Shown in pieces: positions 48,671-58,314 of a stretch of DNA of 64,000 bases; the first letter of the stretch is position 1, and each line of letters opens with the position of its first letter. The translations under genes were made by a program, and so were the position numbers. The DNA lies in assembly GCF_001029445.1 (NCBI RefSeq), contig NZ_LDOT01000002.1, forward strand, positions 62,001 through 126,000, in the 5' to 3' direction. The notes under the pieces are model-generated. The model did no database searches and was not told the origin of the DNA. It saw only the letters and a program-made list of their open reading frames with translations. This DNA is from Photobacterium aquae. GTDB lineage: Bacteria > Pseudomonadota > Gammaproteobacteria > Enterobacterales > Vibrionaceae.

Positions 48671-48704
48671 GCACTGCAACCACGTCCCTTCTGACCTCTC
48701 AAAG

Positions 48705-48746
48705 TGCGCATTTATACGTAAACGAACCCGTGAATATAAATGCGCA
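48705..48746. repeat. 12-bp perfect inverted repeat
   Basis: TGCGCATTTATA (48705-48716) and TATAAATGCGCA (48735-48746) flank an 18-nt spacer. The right arm is followed by ACTTTTC, so it could act as a weak terminator for the cyclase gene, or as a binding site. Confidence 0.6.
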
Positions 48747-48844
48747 ACTTTTCACCACAAACAAACCACAACGCCCATAATACAGGCGACAGAAACGCGC
48801 TTAGTTTCGAAAATCATTACTCTACATCGATAAACACGGCACAT

Positions 48845-48876
48845 TTATGCGCGATCGAATGCGCGAACGCTCATAA
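48845..48876 (+). promoter_or_regulatory. Candidate GlpR operator
   Basis: TTATGCGCGATCG and the reverse complement of its right half, TTATGAGCGTTCG, form an inverted repeat around a short centre. This resembles GlpR operators (TATGTTCGwT with AwCGAACATA). GlpR represses glp genes until glycerol-3-phosphate is present. Confidence 0.55.
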
Positions 48877-48986
48877 GTGTGGAGGTGATCAATAAATACC
48901 CCCACAAAAAATGGCATATTTACACCATACCGAGAAGGAACTCATCAATTCCTGATCCACACCTATAAGAATAAGCGAAAACGAAC

Positions 48987-50645
48987 ATGACTAGCTGGTT
49001 TGAAACAGATGTTGTGATTATTGGCGGAGGCGCCACAGGAACAGGCATCATGAGGGATTGTGCCCTACGCGGGATCCCTTGTATCTTGATTGAACGCGAT
49101 GACCTGGCATCCGGCACCACTGGACGCAACCACGGCCTACTCCACTCAGGCGCCCGATACGCTGTCACCGATCAGGAATCTGCCCGGGAATGTATCCAAG
49201 AAAACCGAATCCTGAAAAAAATTGCCCGTCACTGCGTTGAAGACACGCAGGGTCTGTTCATCTCCCTGCCTGATGACGACCTCGATTTCCAGAAAAATTT
49301 TATCGATGCCTGCCAGCAAGCAGATATCGACGTAGAACAGCTAACTCCTGAAGAAGCCCTTCGCCTTGAGCCAAACTGTAACCCTGCACTGATTGGCGCG
49401 GTGAAAGTCCCTGACGGTACGCTCGACCCGTTCCGCCTCTCGGCATCCAACGTACTTGATGCCGTCGAACACGGTGCACGCCTTTTCAACCACACCATGG
49501 TGACAGGGCTGATCCGAGAAGGGGCTACCGTAAAAGGCGTAAATTGCCTATGCCTGAAAACCGGCAAACACTTCGAAGTCCGAGCCAAGCAAGTCGTCAA
49601 CGCTGCCGGTATCTGGGGACAGCAGATTTGTGAATACGGCGATCTGTCAATCAAGATGTTCCCGGCCAAAGGATCCCTACTGATCCTTGACTACCGCATC
49701 AACAACCTGGTGATCAACCGCTGCCGCAAGCCATCTGATGCCGACATCCTTGTTCCGGGTGACACCATCTCGCTGATCGGCACCACCTCCGAGCGGATCG
49801 ACTACGACAAGATCGATGATCTTCATGTCACCAGCAAAGAAATTGATATTCTGCTGGAGGAAGGCACCAAGCTGGCGCCTATCATGGCCAACACCCGCGT
49901 CCTGCGTGCCTACGCAGGTGTCCGCCCTCTCGTTGCCGTCGATGGTGATACCAGCGGCCGTAACATCAGCCGCGGCATTGTTCTACTTGACCACGCAGAA
50001 CGCGACGGTCTTGACGGCTTTGTGACCATTACCGGCGGTAAGCTGATGACCTACCGCATGATGGCAGAGTGGACCACGGATCTGGTTGCCAAGAAGCTGG
50101 GCAATACCCAGCCATGTATTACCCACACCAAGCCGCTACCGGGTTCTGAGCAAGCTGCTCCGAAAAAGCAGCCAACCGCAAGCCTTGCCAAACCAGTGTA
50201 CCAATCGGCCTACTACCGTCACGGCGAGCGTGCCGAGAAGTTCCTCAGCAACAACCTCAAGAGCCAGGCCGTGATCTGCGAATGCGAAATGGTCACCTGC
50301 GGTGAGGTGGAATACGCAATTAAGGATCTCAACGTCCACAACCTTGTCGACCTGCGCCGCCGTACCCGAATCGGCATGGGCCCATGCCAAGGCGAACTCT
50401 GCTCGTACCGCGCCGCTGGTCTCTTCTCCGAGTACGGCAACAAGAGCGGTAACGAAGCCAGCCACCTACTGGAAGACTTTCTGGAAGAACGCTGGAAAGG
50501 GATCAAACCCGTATTCTGGGGCGATGCCCTGCGCGAAGGTGAATTTACCTACTGGATTTACGAAGGCCTGTTTGGCGTCAGTGACCTGCCAGACAATCAG
50601 CAGCCGCAGGTTGCCGCGACCCACGCCGACGAGGAAACACTATGA
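48987..50645 (+). CDS. glpA: Anaerobic glycerol-3-phosphate dehydrogenase, large subunit GlpA
   Basis: A 552-residue FAD enzyme subunit oxidising glycerol-3-phosphate to dihydroxyacetone phosphate, with electrons passed via GlpC to menaquinone. The FAD Rossmann motif is [20 protein letters not shown] (about 8-27). The C-terminal BFD-like [2Fe-2S] region has [14 protein letters not shown] and GPCQGELC (about 430-472). It is slightly longer than E. coli GlpA (542). The stop codon overlaps the glpB start by 4 bp (ATGA). Confidence 0.96.
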   Translation: MTSWFETDVVIIGGGATGTGIMRDCALRGIPCILIERDDLASGTTGRNHGLLHSGARYAVTDQESARECIQENRILKKIARHCVEDTQGLFISLPDDDLDFQKNFIDACQQADIDVEQLTPEEALRLEPNCNPALIGAVKVPDGTLDPFRLSASNVLDAVEHGARLFNHTMVTGLIREGATVKGVNCLCLKTGKHFEVRAKQVVNAAGIWGQQICEYGDLSIKMFPAKGSLLILDYRINNLVINRCRKPSDADILVPGDTISLIGTTSERIDYDKIDDLHVTSKEIDILLEEGTKLAPIMANTRVLRAYAGVRPLVAVDGDTSGRNISRGIVLLDHAERDGLDGFVTITGGKLMTYRMMAEWTTDLVAKKLGNTQPCITHTKPLPGSEQAAPKKQPTASLAKPVYQSAYYRHGERAEKFLSNNLKSQAVICECEMVTCGEVEYAIKDLNVHNLVDLRRRTRIGMGPCQGELCSYRAAGLFSEYGNKSGNEASHLLEDFLEERWKGIKPVFWGDALREGEFTYWIYEGLFGVSDLPDNQQPQVAATHADEETL

Positions 50646-51979
50646 AATTTGACAGCATTATCATCGGTGGCGGTGTCGCCGGCCTAAGCTGTGCCATCCG
50701 CTGTGCCGAGGCTGGCCTGAAAACCGCCGTTATCGCAGCAGGCCAGAGCGCACTCCATTTTTCGTCGGGTTCTATTGATGTACTGAGCAACCTACCATCG
50801 GGTCAAGCCGTCAGCCATCCTTTCGATGCATTTGATGCATTGGCAGAGCAAAGCCCTCACCACCCCTATGCCAAGCTAGGCAATAAAGCGTGCCGCGAAG
50901 CTATCGACTGGTATCAGGGCATGATGGAGGATTGCGGGGTTTACCTCTCAGCCCAAGCTGACGAACAAAACCATTACCGAGTGACACCGATGGGGACATT
51001 CCGCTCCACTTGGCTATCACAACAAACCGTCCACCAGTTTCCGGCACACCAGCTATCAGACGGCCTAGCCAGCATTGCACTGGTTACCCTTGACGGCTTC
51101 CGCGACTTCCAGCCTCAGCTTGCCGCCGACAACTTGGCACGCCTACCTGCATTTGCCGATGTCAGCATCAAGACAGCAACCGTTCAACTGCCCGACTTTG
51201 ATGAGATGCCGCGTAACCCTTGTGAGTTCCGTTCTATTGACATCTCACGGGTACTGCGTGACGAAACCAAACTCCATGCCTTTGCCAAGCGCCTAATTCA
51301 AGCTGTGGGCAAAGCCGATTTGGTGGTATTGCCTGCTATTTTCGGTAACGGTGACGGGGCTGCAACCATCAAACTGCTCGAAGGGCTGACCGGATTCAAG
51401 ATCTGCGAACTGCCAACCATGCCGCCATCCCTGCTGGGCATTCGCTTAGAAGAAGCGATGAAATCCCATTACAAAAAACTGGGCGGCCTATTGCTAACCG
51501 GTGATGAAGTCAAAGGCGGGGATATCGAGAACGGCAAGCTGTGCCGGATCTACACCCGTAACCACGAAGATATCGCCCTAAGTGCGGAGCATTTCCTAAT
51601 CGCCACGGGCAGTTTCTTCAGCAAAGGACTGAGCGCTGAGCGCCATCAAATTAACGAGCCTATTTTCGGATTGGATATGGTTGAACCAGCACACCGTGAT
51701 CACTGGTATCAACCTCAGTTTTTCAGCAAACAAAGCCACCCATTTATGAAGATGGGCGTGACTTGCAATACTGACCTGAACCCTAGCATCGCAGGTTCGA
51801 CAATCAGCAACCTATTCTGTGCTGGTGCCATTCTGGCCCACTATGATCCGGTACAGGAAGGTTCCGGCTCAGGCGTTGCAATCTCTACCGGCTACTATGT
51901 CGCCCAACAAATAATCCGGGCACAGCAGCACTCCACTGAACATGAAACAACTGCGTCTGAACTGACGGCAGCACTATAA
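50642..51979 (+). CDS. glpB: Anaerobic glycerol-3-phosphate dehydrogenase subunit GlpB
   Basis: A 445-residue flavoprotein subunit. The N-terminal dinucleotide-binding motif is [20 protein letters not shown] (about 6-25), and the C-terminal FAD contact [16 protein letters not shown] is conserved. It forms the soluble GlpAB dimer bound to the membrane through GlpC. It is longer than the E. coli protein (419). It is coupled to glpA by an ATGA overlap and ends 13 bp before glpC. Confidence 0.95.
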   Translation: MKFDSIIIGGGVAGLSCAIRCAEAGLKTAVIAAGQSALHFSSGSIDVLSNLPSGQAVSHPFDAFDALAEQSPHHPYAKLGNKACREAIDWYQGMMEDCGVYLSAQADEQNHYRVTPMGTFRSTWLSQQTVHQFPAHQLSDGLASIALVTLDGFRDFQPQLAADNLARLPAFADVSIKTATVQLPDFDEMPRNPCEFRSIDISRVLRDETKLHAFAKRLIQAVGKADLVVLPAIFGNGDGAATIKLLEGLTGFKICELPTMPPSLLGIRLEEAMKSHYKKLGGLLLTGDEVKGGDIENGKLCRIYTRNHEDIALSAEHFLIATGSFFSKGLSAERHQINEPIFGLDMVEPAHRDHWYQPQFFSKQSHPFMKMGVTCNTDLNPSIAGSTISNLFCAGAILAHYDPVQEGSGSGVAISTGYYVAQQIIRAQQHSTEHETTASELTAAL

Positions 51980-51992
51980 GAAGGGGCAAACG

Positions 51993-53204
51993 ATGAGCCT
52001 TCCAAAAAAAGACACCAGTTTCGACCAATGCATTAAGTGTACGGTCTGTACCGTATACTGCCCGGTAGCCAAAGCTAACCCTCAATACCCGGGTCCTAAA
52101 CAGTGTGGCCCTGATGGCGAGCGACTACGAATCAAGAGCCCGGATTTCTACGATGAAACCCTGAAGCTATGCACCAACTGCAAGCGCTGTGAAACCGCTT
52201 GTCCTTCTGGGGTAAAAATCGGGGATATGATTGCCGTCGCCCGTGACGAACATGCCAAACTGGCTTTCAATATCAAAACGATCCGTGACTTTGTGCTGAG
52301 CCATACCGACCTAATGGGAACGGCTGCCACTCCGTTTGCGCCAATTATCAATACCATCACTGGTATGAAGACGGTCAAAAAAGTGATGCACAAGACCATT
52401 GGTGTCCACAATCACAAGAGCCTGCCTAAATACTCGCATGGTACTTTCCGTCGCTGGTACAAGCAAAACTGCACCAGCCAGGCACTGTATCCAAAACAGG
52501 TACACTATTTCCACGGTTGTTTCGTTAACTATAACCACCCGCAACAAGGCAAGGACTTCATCAAGGTCATGAATGCCATGAGTGTGGGCGTCCAGCTTAT
52601 GGACAAGGAAAAGTGCTGCGGCGTGCCACTGATCGCCAACGGTTTCTTCGACAAGGCCAAGAAAAACGCCCAGCTCAATATCAAGAACTTTGCCGCTGCC
52701 GTCGAAAAGCACAACGCACCGATCATTTCGACCTCGTCAACCTGTGCATTCACTCTAAAAGAAGAGTACCCAAATGTGCTTAAGGTGGATAACAGCCAAG
52801 TTGCCAACAGAATCGAATACGTGACACGCTACTTGCTCAAAGAGTTCATGAACGGCAATGCGCCGAAGATGAAACCGTTGAACATGAAAGTGGTATACCA
52901 CACACCGTGTCACCTCGACCGTGTCGGCGGCAGCCTTTATACCATTGAACTACTGAAGATGATCCCTGGACTGGAAGTCGAGGTGTTGGACAGCCAATGC
53001 TGCGGTCTGGCGGGAACTTATGGTTTCAAAACAGAAAACTACGATACCTCGATGGCAATCGGCAGCAACCTGTTCAAGCAAATTAACCAATCAGGGGCCG
53101 ATTTTGCAGTCACCGACTGTGAAACCTGCAAGTGGCAAATTGAGGAAAACACCCACCTCGAGGCCCTTCACCCTATTTCGCTGTTGGCTATGGCAATCGC
53201 CTAA
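51993..53204 (+). CDS. glpC: Anaerobic glycerol-3-phosphate dehydrogenase subunit GlpC
   Basis: A 403-residue iron-sulfur membrane-anchor subunit carrying electrons from GlpAB to menaquinone. Two [4Fe-4S] motifs are visible (CIKCTVCTVYCP at about 10-21 and CTNCKRCETACP at about 60-71). Two CCG domains (KCCGVPL and QCCGLAGTYG) follow. It has the usual length. The ribosome site AAGAAGGGG is strong. It is the last gene of glpABC. Confidence 0.95.
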   Translation: MSLPKKDTSFDQCIKCTVCTVYCPVAKANPQYPGPKQCGPDGERLRIKSPDFYDETLKLCTNCKRCETACPSGVKIGDMIAVARDEHAKLAFNIKTIRDFVLSHTDLMGTAATPFAPIINTITGMKTVKKVMHKTIGVHNHKSLPKYSHGTFRRWYKQNCTSQALYPKQVHYFHGCFVNYNHPQQGKDFIKVMNAMSVGVQLMDKEKCCGVPLIANGFFDKAKKNAQLNIKNFAAAVEKHNAPIISTSSTCAFTLKEEYPNVLKVDNSQVANRIEYVTRYLLKEFMNGNAPKMKPLNMKVVYHTPCHLDRVGGSLYTIELLKMIPGLEVEVLDSQCCGLAGTYGFKTENYDTSMAIGSNLFKQINQSGADFAVTDCETCKWQIEENTHLEALHPISLLAMAIA

Positions 53205-53227
53205 CCCATAGCACAATTTACCCTCCC

Positions 53228-53273
53228 ATCCCGGATACGTTCCCCAACATTTCGATGTGTATCCGGGATTTTC
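53228..53273. terminator. Terminator between glpC and the MFS gene
   Basis: ATCCCGGATAC (53228-53238) pairs with GTATCCGGGAT (53259-53269), with a nested ACAT-TTCG-ATGT hairpin at 53247-53258, followed by TTTT. Confidence 0.8.
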
Positions 53274-53281
53274 CCACCTCG

Positions 53282-54484
53282 CTATTGCGATGCAAGATCC
53301 GTCGGTGCCTCATGCTCTTGGCGAGACAAACAATAACACAGCAGACACAGAACGACATAAAGCACAGTACCTGCGACAATTACCCCGCCCCAGCCCCAAT
53401 GCTGCCAACAGTAGATCAGGTAAAAGCCACCCAAGCTCCCCCCAGCGTAGTAATGTACGAGATACAAGGCAGTGGCCGTCGCCTTGGCCGTCTGGGCTTT
53501 CTGGCTGACCCAGCCATAGGCAAGTGAATGGGTGAAAAACGAACCCGAACTGATCAACAACAGTCCTATCACCATCGCAGGAATCGACTCGAACCAAGCG
53601 ACCCATAGCCCACAAGCACTGACCATCGCCCCCAATACCATGCCGGAAACACTGCTGAATCGTAGGGTCCAAACCCCGCTCAGTTTAGCGGTAACGGTTC
53701 CGGTCAGATAACAAAGGAAAATCATTGACGCCCAGCTGACAGGCACTAGATAGGGTTCAGCCACTAACCGGAAGCCCATCACGGTATAGAGGTTAACGAA
53801 CAACGCAAAATTGACGCCACCGATCAACATCGCCGTCCATAGAACCGGATTACGCAAATGGCGTAACACACCGCGGATCTGGTGGCGCAATTGCCCATGT
53901 GATGGCTTGAAATACCGTTGCGGCGGCAACAGCTTATATACCAACAGCGCAACGGCGAGGCTGAACAATGCCATCACAATCACCGCGACCTGCCAGCCAT
54001 AAGTTTCGGAAAGAAAGCCTCCGCTGATCCGGCCTGCTATCCCCCCGAGGGAGTTGGCGCTGATATATCCCCCCACGGCCAGCATCAAGGCCGCGGGGGT
54101 AAACTCCTCGGCCATATAAGCCACGGCCACGGCAGCAAACCCAGCCAAAGCAACCCCCATCATCGCCCGGGCGACACTGAGCATCAGCAGCGACTGGGCA
54201 AACACCGTCAGCAAACCGACCAGCGGCATCAGCATCAGGCTGATCATCATTATCTTCCTGCGCCCCACCCGTTCTGACCATACGGCCCAAGGCACCAACG
54301 ACAACGCCAATGCCAACGTGGCGGCGGCTACCAACCAGTTAACCCGCGTTGCCGAAGCCTCAAATGTCACAGCCATCAGCGGCAGCATCGGCTGGAACAG
54401 ATACAAGTTGCAAAAAATCAAAAAGGAGCCCAGACAGAGGGCAAAGCTAGCCCGGCGATACTCGGCGGTACGAACATCTATCAT
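53282..54484 (-). CDS. Major facilitator superfamily exporter (YnfM-like)
   Basis: A 400-residue inner-membrane transporter with 12 predicted helices in two halves. Motif A between helices 2 and 3 reads WSERVGRRKIM (about 68-78). GGYISANSLGGIAGRISGGF (about 137-156) matches motif C of drug/proton antiporters. It resembles E. coli YnfM, a putative arabinose/drug exporter of the DHA1 type. The substrate is unknown. AGGA lies 7 nt before the ATG. It is convergent with glpC; the acyltransferase gene ends 67 bp upstream. Confidence 0.87.
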   Translation of the reverse strand: MIDVRTAEYRRASFALCLGSFLIFCNLYLFQPMLPLMAVTFEASATRVNWLVAAATLALALSLVPWAVWSERVGRRKIMMISLMLMPLVGLLTVFAQSLLMLSVARAMMGVALAGFAAVAVAYMAEEFTPAALMLAVGGYISANSLGGIAGRISGGFLSETYGWQVAVIVMALFSLAVALLVYKLLPPQRYFKPSHGQLRHQIRGVLRHLRNPVLWTAMLIGGVNFALFVNLYTVMGFRLVAEPYLVPVSWASMIFLCYLTGTVTAKLSGVWTLRFSSVSGMVLGAMVSACGLWVAWFESIPAMVIGLLLISSGSFFTHSLAYGWVSQKAQTAKATATALYLVHYYAGGSLGGFYLIYCWQHWGWGGVIVAGTVLYVVLCLLCYCLSRQEHEAPTDLASQ

Positions 54485-54551
54485 CGTTCAATCCTACGAA
54501 GGGAGGTACATCGAACGCCCCCAACCTCAAGCAAATCAAAAGATGGGGCTA

Positions 54552-55196
54552 TCAATCATCACATACTGTAACGATACAGTATTCACTCAACGCATCATAC
54601 TGGGTTTGCATCGTAACCAGAAAGTCATCAGCATCAACAAACTGTTCAATACCCTGACCAATAACAACATCGCAGTTAAACGGAACCAGCATCGCTGTGC
54701 CCTTCGGCAATGCCCGCCCCAACCCTCGCATCACGACAGGCACAACCGGGCAGTGGTCATGATCTTTCACCAAATGATAAATACCCTTCTTCAAGCCACT
54801 CATCACTTCCGGCTCGCCCCGGCTTCCCTCGGGAAAAACCAGTAAAATATCGCCATTATCGAGGGCCTGATGACACTCGTCGAATACGGCGCTGCGCTCG
54901 CTTTGGGACGGGGAGCGACGGATAGGAATAATGCCAAGAACATTCAGCGACAACCACGCCGATAGCCTGTTCTTCAAAAAGTAGTCAGCGGCAGCTACAG
55001 GACGGATTTTATGGACCATGCTAATAGGAAAAAGAGCCAGCAGCACCAAGGTATCGAGATGGCTATTATGGTTGGCGGCCACCACCGCCGGGCCATGCAA
55101 CGGCAAGTGCTGCCGCTGAATGATATTCAGCCCCAAACCGATAAACACCAGCGGCTTTACCAACAGCAATACAAAAAGAAATTTGAATAATTTCAT
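54552..55196 (-). CDS. PlsC-type 1-acylglycerol-3-phosphate acyltransferase family protein
   Basis: A 214-residue membrane-associated acyltransferase. The catalytic NHNSHLD (Nx4D-type, His at about 43) and the glycerolipid-binding FPEGSRG (about 119-125) are present, and the N-terminal helix (about 6-24) anchors it. It would acylate lysophosphatidic acid or a related lipid. ATG 55196 follows AGGTG at 6 nt; a GTG three codons earlier overlaps that site. It follows the CdsA-like gene by 9 bp and completes a three-gene lipid operon, making phosphatidate as substrate for it. Confidence 0.87.
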   Translation of the reverse strand: MKLFKFLFVLLLVKPLVFIGLGLNIIQRQHLPLHGPAVVAANHNSHLDTLVLLALFPISMVHKIRPVAAADYFLKNRLSAWLSLNVLGIIPIRRSPSQSERSAVFDECHQALDNGDILLVFPEGSRGEPEVMSGLKKGIYHLVKDHDHCPVVPVVMRGLGRALPKGTAMLVPFNCDVVIGQGIEQFVDADDFLVTMQTQYDALSEYCIVTVCDD

Positions 55197-55205
55197 TTGC
55201 GTCAC

Positions 55206-56147
55206 CTAATAGTAAAGATAATAGATGTAGTGGAAGAACAACGGAGCCGTGAACATCAAACTATCAATACGATCCAATATGCCGCCGTGGCCGGGGATAA
55301 ACTGGCTGGTATCTTTTATCTGCAAGTCACGCTTAACCGAGGAAATCACCAAATCACCGATAAAACCACTGAATGCGATGATCATCCCGGCCACCATCCC
55401 CTGCAGCGATGTTAACGGCGTCAGGTAAGGCGCTGCAAAGTAGCTGATCGCAATAATAGTGACCGCGCCGCCGACAAAACCCTCCCATGTTTTATTCGGG
55501 CTCACCTTAGGCACAATCTTATGCTTTCCGAAAGTTTTCCCCCACACGTACTGGCAGACATCATTGAACTGGGTAAAGACAAGCAGGAACAGCAGCATCC
55601 CCATCGAGCCGGCTTCGAGATTTTTGCTTGGTAATACCAACAGATAAGCCATATGGCTTACACAGAAAACCGTCAGCATCAGAGCCCAATGAATAATACC
55701 GGCAGATCGGATAAACCCTTTGGTTTCGCCAATCAATACCGCAACCATTGGCAAGTACAGGAACATATATACCGGAATAAAGATAATATACATGCCGTAC
55801 CAACCAATCGATAACCAGTAATACTGGAACGGAATGGACAGATAGGCCCAGAAAATCACCCGGCGATCAGCCATCCGAGTCGGTACAATCGACAGGAATT
55901 CTTTTAACGCCAAGAAACTCAAAAACCCAACAAAGACCAGCGTATAGTTAAGCGGTAGGTACAGCACCACAAAAACAATGGCTATCATCCACCACCATGA
56001 GCGGATCCGCAGCTTGAGTTCGTGGTAATCCTTATCAGGATGACGCCGCGATAGGTACAGATAGGCCAGCGTGCCGGCAATCAATACCATGAGGATCACG
56101 GCCATCATATGTAACGAATGAATCGGGATACTCGTCATTGGCTGCAT
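55206..56147 (-). CDS. CdsA-family phosphatidate cytidylyltransferase (YnbB-like)
   Basis: A 313-residue integral membrane enzyme with about eight helices. It should make CDP-diacylglycerol from phosphatidate and CTP. The family signature near the C-terminus is SSVKRDLQIKDTSQFIPGHG (about 268-287) followed by GGILDRIDS. It is part of an operon with a CDP-alcohol transferase and a PlsC-like gene, as in E. coli ynbA-ynbB, so it is a paralogue of the essential CdsA rather than CdsA itself. A second in-frame ATG at 56138 overlaps the preceding stop codon as ATGA and is equally plausible. Confidence 0.88.
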   Translation of the reverse strand: MQPMTSIPIHSLHMMAVILMVLIAGTLAYLYLSRRHPDKDYHELKLRIRSWWWMIAIVFVVLYLPLNYTLVFVGFLSFLALKEFLSIVPTRMADRRVIFWAYLSIPFQYYWLSIGWYGMYIIFIPVYMFLYLPMVAVLIGETKGFIRSAGIIHWALMLTVFCVSHMAYLLVLPSKNLEAGSMGMLLFLLVFTQFNDVCQYVWGKTFGKHKIVPKVSPNKTWEGFVGGAVTIIAISYFAAPYLTPLTSLQGMVAGMIIAFSGFIGDLVISSVKRDLQIKDTSQFIPGHGGILDRIDSLMFTAPLFFHYIYYLYY

Positions 56148-56821
56148 CCCTCACCTTTTTGCGCTTGCTCCGCTTTGGCAGCATAAATACCGCTCAAACG
56201 CCGCCATACGGTTATCACACAGCCGACAGCCATCGCCACCAAAGCCATATCCATTGCATAGAAAGAATAGGCAGGCAGCAAAACAAATAACTGATCGACA
56301 AACATCAGCAACGACACAAAGGTCAACAATGCCATCCGATGTTGTTTGGCCATCGGCCCTCGAAAATCTGCCTCACAACCCATACTGACCCCCAGCACAC
56401 GAACATAGGCGGTTAATACAGCAAGCAAAGCCGAAACCCAAGCAAGAGGCATCGCAAATTGAGACTGAGCAATCAAGCCAGCAGCAATAATCAGTAGGGG
56501 ATCAGCAATACGATCCGGCACATCATTAAAAAGCTCACCTGCCGGTGTCTTTTTGCCCCCCTCAACGGCGACCATGCCATCAAACAAATTACACAAAAGG
56601 CGCAGTTGTATCGCCAATGGAAATAAGATCAACCATATCGGTGATGGAAAATAATAATAACCCGCAGCAAAAGCCAAACCACTCCCGGCAAAGACCATGC
56701 TCATCAATGAAATTTGGTTCGGGGTTATATTTTTTTTGCTAAGCCAAACGGCTATACGTTTAGTTACTGATAAACTGCGCACCGCAAGTGGACGGCGATT
56801 TGCTTCATCTTCATGTTCCAT
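56135..56821 (-). CDS. CDP-alcohol phosphatidyltransferase family protein (YnbA-like)
   Basis: A 228-residue membrane protein with about six helices, expected to join a CDP-activated lipid to an alcohol. The CDP-AP motif is recognisable at 78-103 but altered: Asn78 stands for the first Asp, Asp81-Gly82 are kept, Val86 replaces Arg, Gly95 is kept, Asn99 replaces the third Asp, and Asp103 is kept. From memory, E. coli YnbA has similar Asn changes, which supports a YnbA-type subfamily. The acceptor alcohol is unknown. It is the first gene of the lipid operon; the stop codon overlaps the CdsA-like gene start. Confidence 0.82.
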   Translation of the reverse strand: MEHEDEANRRPLAVRSLSVTKRIAVWLSKKNITPNQISLMSMVFAGSGLAFAAGYYYFPSPIWLILFPLAIQLRLLCNLFDGMVAVEGGKKTPAGELFNDVPDRIADPLLIIAAGLIAQSQFAMPLAWVSALLAVLTAYVRVLGVSMGCEADFRGPMAKQHRMALLTFVSLLMFVDQLFVLLPAYSFYAMDMALVAMAVGCVITVWRRLSGIYAAKAEQAQKGEGCSQ

Positions 56822-57053
56822 AAGAGCTTTTATCCATTAATATCATTAACGGCATTATATACACAAGTTACTTAAATATGCAGGAGCCAAGGTGTTATCC
56901 TGCAAATACAACACGAAAAGATGACATTTCAGATCTAATACCCATCCCCTCTTTGGGTATATACCTGTTATTACTATGCTCACCTGAATCCTGTATATTG
57001 GGCAATTAGGGAATATTCCATCACGCACACTCCATCACGTATGGGTAACATTC

Positions 57054-57848
57054 ATGATATTTAAACGAAACACTCTAAAACGATCTGGACTCTACTTTAA
57101 CCTTCGCTCTCACAGGCACGATGCATTGAATCTACTATTGTCTTCAATGAAAGAAGATAAAATAAAAATGAGCACAGACCTACTTGAAGACATTTTTGAG
57201 ATTGCAGAGCAAGATTACCAAAAAAATGAACTCCAGTGTCTTGGCGCACACCTTGAGCCATTTCTGAAAAAAACACGTTCCGACATGGATATTTCTGATG
57301 ATGTAGTTTGTCAGTTTTACCGTTACCTATTGAGCGGCGGTTGCATACCCAAAGTCACCAACCAACACGACCTTGACCTACTGACATCAACATACAAAGA
57401 AATCGACCACAATAACAAGCTTGTCAATAAGTTCATGTTCTTACTGATCTTTGGTTATCATGGCAAATATAAAATTGATGAAAGCAACGCTCTCAATATC
57501 CATGATTTCAAGCTGTATTTCAGTGCATGGTCACAGTTCAACAAATACACTAACATGCGCAATATGGGGACAAAAAAAGACAAATTTATTCCGTTTGCAG
57601 AGTGCAACTCTCTCACAAAACATTTAACAAAAATATTGAAAGTCACAGAGGGAAACTGCACGTTTACTGAGACACTTTCTTATTGGGCAATGATATTTAC
57701 TGTTTTGTTAAATGACACTCAGGCATTGGATTTTTTAGACTATCTTATTGAAAATGAAAGTGATATTGAGTCTCTTGATTTCTTTGTCTCTGCGACAAAT
57801 AATCCCCAGTTAAAATTACATTTCAATCAAATACAAACCAATAGCTAA
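57054..57848 (+). CDS. Orphan hypothetical protein, AT-rich
   Basis: 264 residues, predicted soluble and largely helical, with no signal peptide, membrane helix or recognised motif. It is rich in Lys, Asn, Leu, Phe and Asp, and its DNA is markedly more AT-rich than the neighbouring lipid and dcuC genes, which may mean recent acquisition. The ribosome site (GGGTAA, 5 nt before ATG) is weak. A start at 57168 (MSTDLLEDIFEIAEQDY) is an alternative. It is monocistronic, flanked by inverted repeats at 56938-56960 and 57855-57894. Confidence 0.65.
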   Translation: MIFKRNTLKRSGLYFNLRSHRHDALNLLLSSMKEDKIKMSTDLLEDIFEIAEQDYQKNELQCLGAHLEPFLKKTRSDMDISDDVVCQFYRYLLSGGCIPKVTNQHDLDLLTSTYKEIDHNNKLVNKFMFLLIFGYHGKYKIDESNALNIHDFKLYFSAWSQFNKYTNMRNMGTKKDKFIPFAECNSLTKHLTKILKVTEGNCTFTETLSYWAMIFTVLLNDTQALDFLDYLIENESDIESLDFFVSATNNPQLKLHFNQIQTNS

Positions 57849-58314
57849 TCACATACCAAGCTACGTCTTAGAGCATTACCTCATGTAGCTTGGTGACTCA
57901 ATGGCTTGGTTCTCTCCTCCTCAATAAAGACCGGTTGAGCAAATTCCATACAACAACCTCAAATTTACACCACTAGACATACATTAACATTTAATTTACA
58001 CCTAACTGGTTGTTGTAAATGGAATTTTTTTAACAACGCTTAGATTACAATAAATTAAAATCAAAACGCTCAAATAACGAGCAATCTATACATTTAACTC
58101 ACAACAAACAATTGAAAAAACATTAAACACCATTGTTGTAGCGCAAAATTAACAGGTTACTTAAAATACTGTCTGAGATCATAAAGTCGCTGAATTGTTA
58201 ATGTCCTATTACCTCTTTTTATGTAAATTAGCCACAAACAATCTGTAAGAAAAAACCCAACTTATTCATATTTTTTCTTATTTTATGCAAACAATGGATT
58301 AAGAGGATTATTCC
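57849..58314. other. AT-rich gap upstream of dcuC
   Basis: 466 bp with no supportable gene. A hairpin with arms ACCAAGCTAC (57855-57864) and GTAGCTTGGT (57885-57894) follows the orphan gene but has no T-run. No perfect FNR box (TTGAT-N4-ATCAA) was found, although dcuC is FNR-dependent in E. coli. Confidence 0.5.

Larger units (their letters stand above)
48671..48986. promoter_or_regulatory. Control region upstream of glpABC
   Basis: 316 bp without a gene. It contains a 12-bp inverted repeat (48705-48746) close to the end of the diguanylate cyclase gene and a GlpR-like operator (48845-48876). A TGTGG-N6-TCAAT segment near 48878 is too weak to call as a CRP site. Confidence 0.5.

Noticed and set aside
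57849..58314. FNR box upstream of dcuC
   Set aside because: Several TTGTT/ATTGT stretches exist, but none fits TTGAT-N4-ATCAA closely enough.
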